A DNA stretch of 64,000 nt from Phocaeicola sartorii JCM 17136 = DSM 21941 (GCF_000614185.1 NZ_BAKM01000016.1:1-64000); one strand, 5' to 3'. Positions 30,658-42,162 are shown, counted from the first letter of the stretch. The notes: generated from the sequence alone by a model not told the origin. Numbers and translations are program-made.

Positions 30658-30698
30658 AAAAAAGCGTTCTATTCTTCACGGAGTAGAACGTTTTTTTT
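30658..30698 (+). terminator. Terminator of the ETF operon
   Basis: CGTTCTA (30665-30671) pairs with TAGAACG (30684-30690), flanked by an A-run on the left and eight T on the right. It begins 13 bp after the dehydrogenase stop and could work in both directions. Confidence 0.85.
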
Positions 30699-30724
30699 AT
30701 AAGATTTTCTTATAAACACAATCA

Positions 30725-30755
30725 AAAAAAACGCCCGTTTCGCAACGAGCGTTTT
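30725..30755. terminator. Second hairpin, possible backup terminator
   Basis: AAAACGC ... GCGTTTT stem (about 30728-30734 and 30749-30755) with a 14-nt loop, 30 bp after the main terminator. Confidence 0.5.
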
Positions 30756-31058
30756 CCTTATAAACAAAGCCTTATCCGACCTTATTTACTAACAAACTTA
30801 TTATTAACGTATTTATAAAACGACCCTTTTATCCAGACTGACCAACAATCCGGGTGCCTTTCTACTTTTCTATCTTGATTCTCAGAGTTTTTCTTTTTCC
30901 AGTAGTAAAGTTAAGGCTTTATCATCATGTGAACAAGAGTAATCGACCAATCCCCTTATTTCATCTATTAACACCCGTTTTTGTTCCTTATCAAACTATC
31001 ACGAACTTTTCTTTTCACCCAATGTTATGAGGGAAACTTATTAAAAAAACCTTGACTT
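30756..31058. other. Spacer without visible gene
   Basis: About 300 bp between the ETF operon terminators and the next plus-strand gene. I see no open frame of note and no convincing -7 box. Confidence 0.5.
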
Positions 31059-31667
31059 ATGAAAGAATTAGAATTAACCAGTAACGCCGCTTTGACGGAT
31101 GCGGTATATGAAACCGCCCTGAACGGCTCATTTCTAGAAGTTAAACTTGTAGCAGGTTCCGTAGGGGATGACGAACCCCGAGGAATGCAACCGGAATATG
31201 AATGTTATCATATCAGTTATCCGGGGAAAAAAGACACCGTTCTGTTTGAACAACCTTTGGATGCCGCCGATGACAAAGTAGCCGTATACGATTTAGGAGA
31301 GAAAATTCAATCCGTAGAAGGCTGTTGCCACAAAACGCTGACAAAAGGCGAAAGCCGCACGGCCACAGCACGTAAAGTAGTTGCTCACGGACCTATGTGG
31401 ATTTATGTCGCCATTGCTGTCGGTATGGATCAAGCAGGTACCGAATCACCTTTTATGATCGTCCAAGGAGCAGGCTCTTACGGTTCTGAGGATACAACCG
31501 AGGACGAAATGATAGGTTATGCTAACGGACGTATTCATGAAATGACAGCTTTGCTTGTCCGCCGTGCACATTTGGAAAAACTACATCTGGCAAGTATCCG
31601 CGCAGGCTACAAATATTTGTTCGTAGAACCGGGAAGAATAGGAAAAGCTAAAGTCAAAGAAGGATAA
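31059..31667 (+). CDS. Unknown cytoplasmic protein
   Basis: An intact 202-residue protein without signal peptide or membrane segment. It contains GCCHKTLTKGESRTATARKVV, a paired-Cys segment, and later MWIYVAIAVGMDQAGTESPFMIVQGAGSYGS. It is single-gene, with an unconvincing promoter, and is followed by a bidirectional terminator. I do not recognise the family. Confidence 0.7.
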   Translation: MKELELTSNAALTDAVYETALNGSFLEVKLVAGSVGDDEPRGMQPEYECYHISYPGKKDTVLFEQPLDAADDKVAVYDLGEKIQSVEGCCHKTLTKGESRTATARKVVAHGPMWIYVAIAVGMDQAGTESPFMIVQGAGSYGSEDTTEDEMIGYANGRIHEMTALLVRRAHLEKLHLASIRAGYKYLFVEPGRIGKAKVKEG

Positions 31668-31700
31668 GACAACCATTGCCTTCACTGATAACTATCATTA

Positions 31701-31735
31701 AAAAAGCCTGTTGCCTTTTTTGACAACAGGCTTTT
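31701..31735. terminator. Bidirectional terminator between convergent genes
   Basis: AAAAAGCCTGTTG and CAACAGGCTTTT form a long perfect stem with A-run and T-run flanks, between the unknown gene (plus) and the thioesterase gene (minus). Confidence 0.9.
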
Positions 31736-31747
31736 ATCTATTATGAA

Positions 31748-32158
31748 TTATTCTAATGCATCTACCGGCAAATCAGACTCTTTACGATACCCCGATGAAG
31801 TAAAAACAGCTATCAGTTCCCCCTGTTCGTCTGTTATCTTTACTTCGACAAAAGGAATACGGTGATGATTAAACACCTCAACAGCCTCAGCGTACACGTA
31901 ACCCAACTTAGCGGGACGGAGAAAAGTAATATTGGCATTTACTGAAAGTGTAAGTTTCTTACGGCTGTTCGCCACAGCGGCAAAAGCCAGATCGGCCAAT
32001 GTAAACAAGGCACCGCCTTGACATACTCCTCCCCCATTCAGATGCCGGTCGGTCACCTCCATACGCGCATGGGCATAGCCCGGCTTTATCTCAAGAAGCT
32101 CCACTCCCGCACAAGTAGCAAAACGATCCGATTTCAAAAATTCTTTTAATGTTGCCAT
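31748..32158 (-). CDS. PaaI-type hotdog thioesterase
   Basis: A 136-residue hotdog-fold protein. Markers are HLNGGGVCQGGALFTLADLAFAAVAN (helix and active-site region) and ITFLRPAKLGYVYAEAVEVF. Relatives hydrolyse phenylacetyl- or other aromatic/acyl-CoA thioesters. Start chosen at 32158 (MATLKEFL): GGAGGG lies just upstream as ribosome-binding site, whereas the ATG four codons earlier would have that site inside its own coding sequence. It follows the Smr gene on the same strand by 27 bp, so they are probably cotranscribed. Confidence 0.87.
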   Translation of the reverse strand: MATLKEFLKSDRFATCAGVELLEIKPGYAHARMEVTDRHLNGGGVCQGGALFTLADLAFAAVANSRKKLTLSVNANITFLRPAKLGYVYAEAVEVFNHHRIPFVEVKITDEQGELIAVFTSSGYRKESDLPVDALE

Positions 32159-32185
32159 ACCACCCTCCATATGAATGAGAAAGTC

Positions 32186-33274
32186 TTAATGAACAATCAC
32201 CATGGTAGCCCCGAAACCATATTCACGAAACGAAGCATCCTGACTTTCATAGTTTTTATATTTATACTTCAACTCCTGCAAGATAGATTTGCGTAACACG
32301 CCATCTCCCTTACCATGAATAAAGACAATTTTCTGCCCCTTCTTGTTCTTATATTCCTCCAAGGTCTTACGAAAGACATCCAATTGGTAATTCAATATCT
32401 CGCTGTTACTCATACCGGCAGTCGTATCCAGTAACTCATGGGCATGAAGATCTATTTCCAATATATCATTTTTTATTACTTTCGTCCGGGAAGGCTTTGA
32501 AACGCGCGGTTCCGGTTCATGCTTCTGCAACAATGCGTCCTTTATATCCTCTGCCGACACAAACACCTGTTTCACCGGAACATCATCCTTCACGATATCA
32601 TAAATAAGCGATGGCTCCTCGAAGAAAATACTCTCACGGAAAGTATGCAGTTTATAAAACTTCACGGTATCTATGCGCAATTCCACAGAGACAGCAGGCT
32701 TGAACAAAAAGCTCTTGTTATCCTTAAAAGCGACAAACTGCACAGCCACCCGTTCCAATTCATTCAAAACGCTTTTATCGAACTCCTCGATATAAAATTT
32801 CGTATTCGGCTCCACCGTGCCATGGCTACGTACCCGCCAGTTGCTTCCTTCGGCAGTAAGATAAGTAAAGTACAAAGTGAAATTACTGTCATTGATAAGA
32901 TAAGCATCAAAGGCTGTCGCGGAAATGGCCTTGAGATCCTGCGGCACAAAAGCCAGCATCACATTCAGTATATCTCCCCCCTTCCGCTCGGCCGGGCGAT
33001 AAGTGACAGGGCGTTCGTCTTCCTCTTCATCCGGACGCACCTTGACTGACACTCCTTTTGCCTTCGCACCAGCAATCTCCTGTTTAGGAGCCGGGGCAAC
33101 AGGTTTACGCTTCATGTTATAATCATCCGTATCAATCACCACGCATTCTTTGACGGGCATCGGAATATCAAAGCCATCGGCATCTTCTACCAACACCATA
33201 TTTTTTCCTTTAAATCCGGTCACAATACCGCCCCCTACCTCACTAAGGAAACGGACTTTATCTCCTATTTTCAT
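32186..33274 (-). CDS. Smr-domain protein (DUF2027 type)
   Basis: An intact 362-residue protein. The N-terminus (residues ~1-55) is a small beta domain, [20 protein letters not shown] linker and a central beta-sandwich follow. The C-terminal ~85 residues are an Smr domain: [11 protein letters not shown], then [12 protein letters not shown], then [14 protein letters not shown] (the HGKG motif) and FGATMVI. Smr domains are nicking endonucleases in MutS2-like proteins and RNA-cleaving in others; this free-standing architecture is common in Bacteroidetes and its role is not established. Confidence 0.88.
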   Translation of the reverse strand: MKIGDKVRFLSEVGGGIVTGFKGKNMVLVEDADGFDIPMPVKECVVIDTDDYNMKRKPVAPAPKQEIAGAKAKGVSVKVRPDEEEDERPVTYRPAERKGGDILNVMLAFVPQDLKAISATAFDAYLINDSNFTLYFTYLTAEGSNWRVRSHGTVEPNTKFYIEEFDKSVLNELERVAVQFVAFKDNKSFLFKPAVSVELRIDTVKFYKLHTFRESIFFEEPSLIYDIVKDDVPVKQVFVSAEDIKDALLQKHEPEPRVSKPSRTKVIKNDILEIDLHAHELLDTTAGMSNSEILNYQLDVFRKTLEEYKNKKGQKIVFIHGKGDGVLRKSILQELKYKYKNYESQDASFREYGFGATMVIVH

Positions 33275-33399
33275 ACTCTTTTCTTTTTTAGTTAGCGCAA
33301 ATATCGGTACAATTGTTCGAATTTACAAAGATTTGCCCAGATATACTGTAGGCGGCTTTCAAATTAACCGAACTCAAACTGGTGCATATTGAAATAAAA

Positions 33400-33429
33400 C
33401 AACAGCCAGTCATCCCGACCAGCTGTTGC
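33400..33429 (-). terminator. Probable terminator of the SusC/SusD operon
   Basis: CAACAGC and GCTGTTG-type arms around a GGGAT loop, followed on the minus strand by TTTTATTT. About 37 bp past the SusD stop. Confidence 0.65.
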
Positions 33430-33465
33430 CCTAATAAATTACTTTTGTTTAACTTGATATTTATT

Positions 33466-35111
33466 TCAATATCCCTCATTTTGGGAATAAAGTCCAGGGA
33501 CGGCATTCATCTGATCCAAAGGTATAGGATAAAGATATCGTCCGTTCTTTAATTCACTCTTGTCTGTCCCGTCAGGTTGTTATAATTATCGAACATTCTT
33601 GTAATGGCAGACTGCCATTCTCCATACCGGACAAGGTCGAACCAGCGTATCCCCTCACCTGCCAATTCCACACGCCGCTCGCGTTTTATAAACCGCAACG
33701 CCTCTGCACTACTGGAAGCTGTTTCCGGATCACAACCGGCACGTTCTCGGATTTTGTTGACATACTCCATCGCTCCTGCCACATTGCCTTCACCTGCCAG
33801 TATCTCCGCATACAGCAACATCATATCCTCCAAACGAAGTATGGGAAAGTTCACCGGCCAATCATAATCACCCGCCATTGAATTTTCATCAAAAGACATG
33901 CCCAGTTCTGCCAGTTTGTGCTTACTTGGTAAATACTTATAAAACATGGTCTTGGTATATACCTCCACTATCGTACCGTCTTCCAAAGTCACATTATCCC
34001 GGTCATTGGTGTATGCTGGATAGTTGGGTTCCTCCTCATAGCCTTCCAAAGTGGTGAAACCTACTCCACGCCCGTCTTTTCCGCCATTAGAGAAAGTTCT
34101 TTCGAACTCATACTCCAAAGTCTTTTCCACCCAAATGGAATTTCCAAAAATTCTTTTGCTTGTATACGAAGGGGGAAGCCCCGGACTGAAATTAAAGATG
34201 AGATAATTACGGTTCTCATTGGTTCTATGCTGGATTGCAAAGATTGAATATTTATTATAATAATCCGTACTTGGCATCCATTGCTTTCTCCATTCGTCCA
34301 AAGTAGGAGCCCAATACTTGTTTCCATTAGAAGCTGAATAATTCAACACATTTTCCAACTGGGTCTTGGCCAGAGTTTTGGCATTTCCATCATTATAGGG
34401 TGAACCGGCCAGTGTCATATAAACACGTGCCAGCATTGCTTCAGCGGCCATCTTATCAGCACGTCCCTCGGAGGAGATTGAAGTTCCGGAGGCATTCACC
34501 ATCCGTTCCTTGTAAGGCAGTTTGTTTTTTGCCTCGGTCAAATCAGGGATGACAACATTCTCTATAATTTCACGTGGAGTGGACTGCCCTATCCCCTTCA
34601 CCTCGGAAGGAGATACCGGAGTAACGATCAAAGGGACATTTCCCCATAACCGGGCTAGTTCAAAATAACACCATCCCCTCATAAAATGCATTTCGCCCAG
34701 AAACTGTTCCTTGATGGCTGTATTGCCGCCAAAGTCACAACCTTCCATTTTCGCCAGTGCTACATTGGCGTCGTAAATGACTTTGTACAAAAGATTCCAT
34801 ACACTGTTGAACATGCCCAAGTCCTCGCCAGCACGAAAAGTACCAATTTCAGCATATTCCCTCAAACCATTGGGCCTAGGCTCCACCCATGCATTGTCGG
34901 AACGGCACTCAGACATATACAGGTATACATAATTAGAAATCTGATCAAGATCACCATATACACCTATAACACCCTGTTCCGACTGGGCAGCTGTCTGGTA
35001 GAAACTATCGGAGGAAAGCAAGTCGGAAGGAGCTGTCTCTAAAAAATCATCGCAGGAAACGGCGGACAATGCAAGAACGCCCAAACATAATATATTCTTT
35101 AACTTAAACAT
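33466..35111 (-). CDS. SusD-like surface lipoprotein (frameshifted near C-terminus)
   Basis: A SusD/RagB starch-binding-type protein of about 548 residues after restoring one C near 33576. Lipoprotein signal with lipobox ending AVSCDD. TPR-like helices fill the N-terminal half, and the C-terminal family motif is ILRLEDMMLLYAEILAGEGN ... VNKIRERAG ... FIKRERRVELAGEGIRWFDLVRYGEW. The final 30 residues, including NGRYLYPIPLDQMNAVPGL, are read only in the shifted frame and are the expected SusD ending. It caps the SusC channel encoded 17 bp upstream and helps capture an oligosaccharide or other nutrient. No hydrolase lies beside the pair, so the substrate cannot be inferred. Confidence 0.9.
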
Positions 35112-35128
35112 GACTCTGTATTTTTTAT

Positions 35129-38100
35129 TTAGAAATTAACATTGATACCGATTGTGTATATACGCGGAATAGGATAGCCTCCGTAATCCAGCCCTACAGC
35201 ACTTTGTCCTCCGGGAGAGGAACTGGATGCAGTATTGGCTGCCTCCGGCGAGTAACCTCCATAGTAGTTGTCCCATCTGGCCAGATTCTCAATGGAAACA
35301 TAGACACGCGCGTATGAGATGAATTTCGGATTAATAGGAATTTTATAACCAAGCGTCAAATTCTTGATACGCAGATAGTCAGACGAATACAGCCATCTGG
35401 AATCCAAGGTCGTCCCCGTTGTAGTGCTTAGAATATACGGAGTTTTTCCGTCTCCTTGCTCCGTTTCAGACCACCATGCATTCCGCCAACGTCCCAATAC
35501 GTTGCTGCTGGCCCCCATACTCGGACGGTCGAAAGCACGCCCGAACACACCGAATATCTTACCACCTGTCTGTGCGGTCAACAGGATGGAAAGATCAAAA
35601 TTCTTATAACTGAAATTATTGGTCATACCAAACACGTATTTAGGAGTTGGCTGTCCGAGATAGGCCTTGTCATTCGCATCAATATAGCCATTATTGTCAA
35701 GGTCTGCATAACGGATGTCCCCCGGCTTGACCGTGCTTCCCTGAAAAGTGACCGGAGTTCCGTTGTGAGCCGCGCTATAAGCGTCAATTTCAGACTGTGT
35801 CTTCCAAACACCGATTGCATCATACATATAGAAAGTATTGATAGGTTTACCTACCATCAGCACATTTGAATTCTGCCCGCTGCTAAAGCCCGAATAAACG
35901 GGGGTGTCGTCCACGCCCAATGATTTTACAGTATTCTTATTATAAGAGATGTTCAGCGAAGTGCTCCATGAGAAGGCTCCTGTCAGATTTTTTGTATTCA
36001 ATTCTATTTCAAATCCCTTATTGTCGATATCACCCAAGTTATCCCATACTGTGGAAAAACCGGAAGCACCTGGTACAGGAACCTGGTAAAGCAGATCGGA
36101 TGTCCGTTTGGTATAATAATCCAATGACAACTGAATGCGATTGTTCGCAAATCCCAAATCAACTGCAAAATCCGTACTTTTGGTCTTTTCCCATCCCAGA
36201 TCCGGATTGCCTAGAGAGTTGGCTTTGTAACCTGCTTGTCCGGCATAGGTTATAGCTGACAAAGTAGCATAGGCGGCCGTGTTGCTGATATTATTATTAC
36301 CCGTTTCACCATAGCTTACTCTGAATTTCAAAGAGTTCCACCATGGCAGATTGAGCTTCTTAAAGAAATCCTCATTGGAAACCATCCATCCTGCGGATAC
36401 TGCGGGGAAGACACCCCATTTGTTATTGGTTCCAAAAATAGAACATCCATCATACCGCAAACTTCCGGAAAACATGTATCTTTCTTTGTAATTGTATTGC
36501 AGACGACCAAAAACGGATGCCAGATTCTTCTGAGTTTTTTCTGTAACGGTATTGGTCTTCACGCTTACTTTGGATCCATCAAAAGATCCTTGAATCGCAT
36601 CATTGGGGAAAGGACCGGAAAAACTTTGATTCGTGGAGAATCCCGTGTTACTTTTTTCCGAGGACGCACCGGCCATGATATTGAAAGCATGTCCCCCTAA
36701 ATTGAGATCATAGTTTATGACCGCTTGTAACAATGTTTCCCAGGTTCTTTCTGTCAGATGAGACCCCGACGATTTCGCACCTTCTCCTTGCGCCCAGTTA
36801 CCGGAAGCAGCGGTCATATAATAAGTATTGGCATCTTTGTCATAATATTGTGCGGAACCAGAAAACTCTATACGCAGGTCTTTAACTGGAGTAACCCGAA
36901 GGAATGCATTACCGGTCATGCGCATGATACGGTTTTCATTCGTATTGTTTTCCATATAATAAATAGGACTTGAAGCGCTGCCAGCCCAGTTGTATCTAAG
37001 ATTGCCATTCGCATTGGTCGTATACCCCACTCCTGGCTCCGAAACCGGAGTGGATGTCAATACCTGATGCACTTGGGAGTCCTTGCCATTAGCAAGTCCC
37101 GAGCCCTGCTGTACAATATAAGTCGGAGCCAGATTCATACCAACAGTCACGTATTTGTTTATCTTAGATTCCAGATTTGTACGGAAAGAGTAACGTTCAT
37201 AATTAGTTCCGGTGGCAATACCTTCCTGATCCATATATCCTCCGGAAAAGAGATAGGAGGTATTTTCTGTTCCACCGGAAACACTCAGACTATAATCCTG
37301 TACTATCGCATTACGGAAAAATTCATCCTGCCAGTCAAGCAGACACAGCTCCTCCGGATTATTCGTATAAGTATGCGAGCCCTGTATATCCTTGCTCAAA
37401 TATTTAAACCATCGTTCATCAAAAGCATAGTTGTATGATGCGCTGGTGCCGGCTTGAATTCCGAGATTGGCCAAACGCGTCTCATTACTATCCGCTATGC
37501 TGGCATTTGTCACCCCCTTGCTTTTTGCCTGAGCCAAGTAATTGGCGTCCAGCCATTTCAATTTGAACTCCATCCATTCAGTAGAGCTTAACAAGTCCAT
37601 CTTCTTTTCCTGTTGCTGAACACCGTAACTGGCATTGAATGAGATTTTGGGCTTGCCGCTTTTTCCTGTCTTGGTTGTGACCATTACGACTCCGTTGGAA
37701 CCACGAGATCCATAAATGGCGGCAGATGCGGCATCTTTTAAGACTTCAATAGATTGAATATCAGACGGATTAATACCGCTTAAGGTTGACATCGGAACAC
37801 CATCAACCACATATAACGGATCGGAACTAGCATTGACAGAAGCTGCACCACGTACACGAATTTGTAGATCAGCACCCGGTTCACCTGTTGTTGTCCGGAC
37901 CTGCACACCTGCCAGCTGGCCCTGCAAAGCTGTTTCAGCACGCGCCAACGGACGGTTCTCTATTCCCTTGGAATCCATCTTGGTCACCGCTCCCGTCAGG
38001 GTACTCTTCTTAACAGAGCCATAACCGATAACCACAACTTCGTCAAGGGTTTCCGTATCTTCTGTCATGACTATTTTTAGATTATTCTGACCTTTTTGTG

Positions 38101-38387
38101 GGAATATCCAATGTCTCATATCCGACAAAACTAACCTGTAAGACCGCATCGTCCGGTACATTATTCAAGGTGAAATTACCGTCAAAATCAGTAATAGTTC
38201 CATTGGTAGTACCTTTGACTAACACACTGGCACCAATAATACATTCTCCATTTTTATCACACACAGTTCCTGAAATATGCTTTCCTTGTGCAAACAATAT
38301 CATAGTGAACATAACAAGGATGCCGAAAGCGAACATCCTCTGAAAGCCTGGATGCCATTTCACTACAATTTCTTTTAAGTTTTTCAT
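35129..38387 (-). CDS. SusC-like TonB-dependent outer-membrane transporter (frameshifted near N-terminus)
   Basis: About 1085 residues after removing one extra A near 38095. A signal segment (residues ~18-35, ILVMFTMILFAQ) leads into a carboxypeptidase-regulatory-like domain (HISGTVCDKNGECIIGASV). The frame then changes at IPTK/GQNNLKIVM, and the SusC signature TLDEVVVIGYGSVKKSTLTGAV follows, then the plug and a long barrel ending in TIGINVNF. It imports nutrients across the outer membrane using TonB energy, with the SusD lid encoded directly downstream. The lesion is a one-base homopolymer gain, so the gene is probably intact. Confidence 0.92.
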
Positions 38388-38779
38388 TTCGTAATCAATT
38401 AAAGTTAATTTTTATGCAAACAACGCTGCAAATAAAATAACAAAAGTTATACTAAAGAATGTATTTTTGTACAAACACATGGAAAATTGTACATGAAATA
38501 CGGATTATAGACTGTATCATAAACAATATAGAAAATCAACTAGAAGTCATTCATTATCAAGTACTACAAAGAAAGATTAGATAAAATTCTTAATTTTATT
38601 ACTAGTTAAGAATAGTTAAAATTATACACATTTCATTTCAAGGTTCATTATTCTTTAAGTTTTTCTTATATATAAGGTTTTGGACGTATTGGAAAGGAAG
38701 GAAAAAAATTAAAAGAAGATGGTGCTAAATAAAAAATAATCACTACCTTTGTCAAGTTCGATAAGAAGTGTACAAGTAC

Positions 38780-38815
38780 AAGCCAGTCTACATTTTAGTT
38801 ATAATACACTGGCTT
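38780..38815. repeat. 8-bp inverted repeat upstream of queA
   Basis: AAGCCAGT (38780-38787) pairs with ACTGGCTT (38808-38815) around 20 nt. It is immediately upstream of the promoter box and may be an operator or hairpin. Confidence 0.6.
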
Positions 38816-38846
38816 TCAGCGCGTCAAATAAATATCAGTACTTTTG
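38814..38846 (+). promoter_or_regulatory. Promoter of queA
   Basis: TTTC (38814-38817, close to TTTG), 21 bp, then TACTTTTG (38839-38846) matching TAnnTTTG. Start of queA is 24 bp further on. Confidence 0.55.
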
Positions 38847-38869
38847 CGCAGAAAAAGATATAGATTCAG

Positions 38870-40087
38870 ATGGAAGATACCAAACATATCAAAATAAGTG
38901 AGTTCAACTACCCGCTACCCGATGAACGGATTGCCAAATTCCCCCTCGCCACACGCGATCAGTCCAAACTGTTAGTTTACCGCCACGGCGAAGTGAGCGA
39001 AGACGTCTTTACTTCGTTGCCACAATACTTGGAATCCGGAGAACTGATGATATTCAATAATACCAAAGTGATTCAAGCCCGTCTGCATTTCCGTAAAGAA
39101 ACCGGAGCATTAATAGAAGTATTCTGTCTGGAACCTGTCCAGCCCAATGACTATGTGTTAAACTTCCAGCAAACACGCCAATGCAGCTGGTTATGCATGA
39201 TAGGCAATCTGAAAAAATGGAAAGAAGGCACGCTGAGCCGTACTGTAGATGTAAAAGGAAAACAAATAGTGCTGTCCGCCACTCGTGGAGAGTGCAGGGG
39301 AACCAGTCATTGGATTGATTTCTCATGGGATGATGACACAATCACCTTCGCCGACTTGCTGGAAGTGGTAGGCGAATTGCCCATCCCCCCCTATCTGAAC
39401 CGTGAGACACAAGAAAGCGACAAGGAAACTTATCAAACGGTTTATTCCAAGATAAAAGGTTCTGTTGCCGCCCCCACCGCAGGGCTTCATTTTACGGAAA
39501 GAGTACTGGCAGCGCTGGATGAACGGGGAATCGACCGTGAGGAACTGACTTTACACGTAGGTGCAGGTACTTTCAGGCCCGTAAAAAGTGAAGAGATAGA
39601 AGGACATGAAATGCATACGGAATACATTTCTGTAAGCAAGTCTACGATTGAAAAATTAATCGCCCATAATGGAAAAGCTATTGCGGTAGGAACCACTTCG
39701 GTACGTACCTTGGAAAGTCTTTATTATATCGGCGTCCTTATCAACCACAACCCCGATGCCACTCAGGACGAATTGCATGTACAGCAATGGATGCCCTACG
39801 AAGATAAGAATGAACTGACTCCGGTGGAAGCTCTGCAACAGATTCTGGATTATCTGAACCGGCACGAAATGGAAGCGTTGCATAGCAGTACTCAGATTAT
39901 CATCGCGCCGGGATATACATACAAAATAGTCAAGAAAATGGTCACTAATTTCCATCAGCCGCAAAGTACATTGCTGCTATTGGTTTCCGCCTTTGTGAAA
40001 GGAAACTGGCGGAAGATTTATGACTATGCACTGGGCCATTATTTTAGGTTTCTGAGCTACGGAGACAGTTCACTGCTGATACCCTAA
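38870..40087 (+). CDS. queA: S-adenosylmethionine:tRNA ribosyltransferase-isomerase
   Basis: An intact 405-residue protein, slightly longer than the usual ~350. The N-terminus has FNYPLPDERIAKFPLATRDQSKLLV, and later PTAGLHFTERVLAAL, LTLHVGAGTFRPVKSE and the C-terminal TNFHQPQSTLLLLVSAFVKG, all diagnostic of QueA. It transfers and rearranges the ribosyl part of SAM onto preQ1 in tRNA during queuosine synthesis. No other queuosine gene is adjacent. The restriction island begins 87 bp downstream. Confidence 0.95.
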   Translation: MEDTKHIKISEFNYPLPDERIAKFPLATRDQSKLLVYRHGEVSEDVFTSLPQYLESGELMIFNNTKVIQARLHFRKETGALIEVFCLEPVQPNDYVLNFQQTRQCSWLCMIGNLKKWKEGTLSRTVDVKGKQIVLSATRGECRGTSHWIDFSWDDDTITFADLLEVVGELPIPPYLNRETQESDKETYQTVYSKIKGSVAAPTAGLHFTERVLAALDERGIDREELTLHVGAGTFRPVKSEEIEGHEMHTEYISVSKSTIEKLIAHNGKAIAVGTTSVRTLESLYYIGVLINHNPDATQDELHVQQWMPYEDKNELTPVEALQQILDYLNRHEMEALHSSTQIIIAPGYTYKIVKKMVTNFHQPQSTLLLLVSAFVKGNWRKIYDYALGHYFRFLSYGDSSLLIP

Positions 40088-40174
40088 GACTTCATCACGG
40101 ATAGATACTGTACAACAAGAGTTCATTGTCGAAATTTAGTCTTATCAGTAAAAACAAACAACAGAAAACTCAAT

Positions 40175-42151
40175 ATGACAGCAGAAGAATTAGGTCAAAT
40201 GATATGGAACGTGAAGGAACTCCTTCGCAATGTATATGACAATAAGGACGTAGAGGATGTAATCCTTCCGTTCACTCTCCTTCGCCGTCTGGACTGCGTA
40301 CTTGTAGGTTCAGAAAACCTTGTGGCAGCCAACATGAAGCAACTTGAAGAACTGGGTCAGACCTCACAAGAAGATATCGACAATATGATGCCGATGCTCA
40401 TGGATGCTGCCGGCTACAAATTCTACAATACGAGCGGTCTGTCACTCTCTAAGTTGATAACAGTTCCCGCCGACCTGACGAATAACTTCAAGACCTATCT
40501 TGAAGGTTTTAGTCCGAACATCCGTGAAATTCTGAAAAACTTCACCGGTAAAGGTGAAAATGCGAGTCTGAGCGATATTTTTTTAAACCTTGCCCGCAAG
40601 AATCTTCTGCTTCAAGTAACTAAAGCTTTTGTGCTGGACATCGACCTCAGTCCCGACAAAGTAGACAACCACATGATGGGCACTGTTTTCGAAATTGTCA
40701 TTCGTTACGCAAAAGAATCTGTAGGTATCGGTGCCGGTCAATTCTATACTCCTCGTGACATCGTCCGCTTGATGACGGAGATTACCTTGCTCGGCCAAGA
40801 AGATAAGATTTACCAGGATGGGAAGATAATCTCTGTGTATGACCCCTGCTGTGGTACGGGTGGCATCTTGACGTTGACCAAAGATACTATAGAGGAAACG
40901 GCAAAAGAGCGTAGAGTGGATGTAACCGTCAACCTATTTGGTCAGGAGTTAAATGACAAAACATACGCACTCTGCAAGAGTGATATTATCATGAAGGGAG
41001 ACGAAGCAAAGGGTATCGCTGTAGGTGACACGCTTCTCGTCGATGAGTTCCGCGACCAAAAATTCAACTTTATGCTGGCGAACCCTCCATACGGTGTAGA
41101 CTGGAAACGTGAATACGATTCTGTTTCTGCCGAAGCGGAAGATAAAAGCAGTCGCTTTGCTCCGGGACTGCCCGACAAGAGCGATGGTCAGTTACTCTTC
41201 ACCTTGCACATGCTTCATAAGATGGACCCCAAAGGCAGCCGCGTAGGCATTCTCTCTAATGGTTCACCATTATTTAACGGTGGTGCAGGTTCCGGTTGGA
41301 GCAATATTCGCAAGCACATGCTTGATAATGATTTACTTGATGCTATCATTGCTTTACCCGGCGGTTTATTCTATGGCACAGGTATCGCTACCTACCTTTG
41401 GATATTTGATAACAAGAAGCCCGAAAGCCACAAGAATAAAGTGCTACTGATAAATGCAGCTAAAGACGAGTACGTCCAGCCCATGCGCAAGAATCTCGGT
41501 ATGAAAAATGTCTTGGTCAGCGATTACGGTCGAAGTGAAATATGTCGTATCTACCATGATTTTGAGACTTGCGACAACGCAAAACTCATGGATAAGGATG
41601 ATTTCTTCTACACTTATATTACCGTTGAGCGCCCTCTCCGCCTTACATACAAGGATGTAAAGACGAAGTATACTACGCTCGATAAAAAGAAGCAGAGCGA
41701 AGCTTTGGCAAACATCGTTGCGTTGGACAATATTGATACAGAACGCACCGATGCTGAATTCTTTGCTTACTTGGAGTCGAAGAAGGTAAAGACTACCGCA
41801 AAACTTATCAAAGATTGTCGCACCTTCTTTGGTGAAGTATCTGAAACCGCTCCCGAGGTTCATGTCATACCACTTGATGATAGCAGCGACTTAGTTGCTG
41901 ACACTAATTTACGTGACTATGAGTCGATTCCATTCAAGACGGATATTCAAGAGTATTTTCAAAACGAAGTTCTTCGCTTTGCTCCTGACGCATGGATGGA
42001 TAGAGAAAAAGACAAGATAGGTTGCGAGTTCCCTATTTCAAAACTGTTTTATGAATATCAGCCGCTACGCTCAGTAGAGGATATCCTTGCGGATATTCGA
42101 GCACTTGAAGAAGAGGAGGAACAGGAATTATCTTCATTGTTGAATGATTAA
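40175..42151 (+). CDS. hsdM: Type I restriction-modification DNA methyltransferase subunit
   Basis: An intact 658-residue protein. An N-terminal helical domain (~1-150) precedes the N6-adenine methylase core: YTPRDIVRLM, motif I DPCCGTGGIL (about residue 224), motif IV NPPYGVDW (about 302). Extra C-terminal sequence (beyond ~500) is acidic and includes FAPDAWMDREKDK and a closing coiled region. It methylates the site chosen by HsdS and, with HsdR, forms the restriction complex. First gene of the island; hsdS starts 11 bp later. Confidence 0.94.
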   Translation: MTAEELGQMIWNVKELLRNVYDNKDVEDVILPFTLLRRLDCVLVGSENLVAANMKQLEELGQTSQEDIDNMMPMLMDAAGYKFYNTSGLSLSKLITVPADLTNNFKTYLEGFSPNIREILKNFTGKGENASLSDIFLNLARKNLLLQVTKAFVLDIDLSPDKVDNHMMGTVFEIVIRYAKESVGIGAGQFYTPRDIVRLMTEITLLGQEDKIYQDGKIISVYDPCCGTGGILTLTKDTIEETAKERRVDVTVNLFGQELNDKTYALCKSDIIMKGDEAKGIAVGDTLLVDEFRDQKFNFMLANPPYGVDWKREYDSVSAEAEDKSSRFAPGLPDKSDGQLLFTLHMLHKMDPKGSRVGILSNGSPLFNGGAGSGWSNIRKHMLDNDLLDAIIALPGGLFYGTGIATYLWIFDNKKPESHKNKVLLINAAKDEYVQPMRKNLGMKNVLVSDYGRSEICRIYHDFETCDNAKLMDKDDFFYTYITVERPLRLTYKDVKTKYTTLDKKKQSEALANIVALDNIDTERTDAEFFAYLESKKVKTTAKLIKDCRTFFGEVSETAPEVHVIPLDDSSDLVADTNLRDYESIPFKTDIQEYFQNEVLRFAPDAWMDREKDKIGCEFPISKLFYEYQPLRSVEDILADIRALEEEEEQELSSLLND

Positions 42152-42162
42152 AAAGATAGGTA

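Larger units (their letters stand above)
38388..38869. other. Intergenic region between divergent susC and queA
   Basis: About 480 AT-rich bases with no gene. The queA side holds a palindrome and a promoter box, listed separately. For susC I see no clean -7 box, only a nearby TAACTTTTG-like site (about 38440 on the minus strand) with one base too many. Confidence 0.5.
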
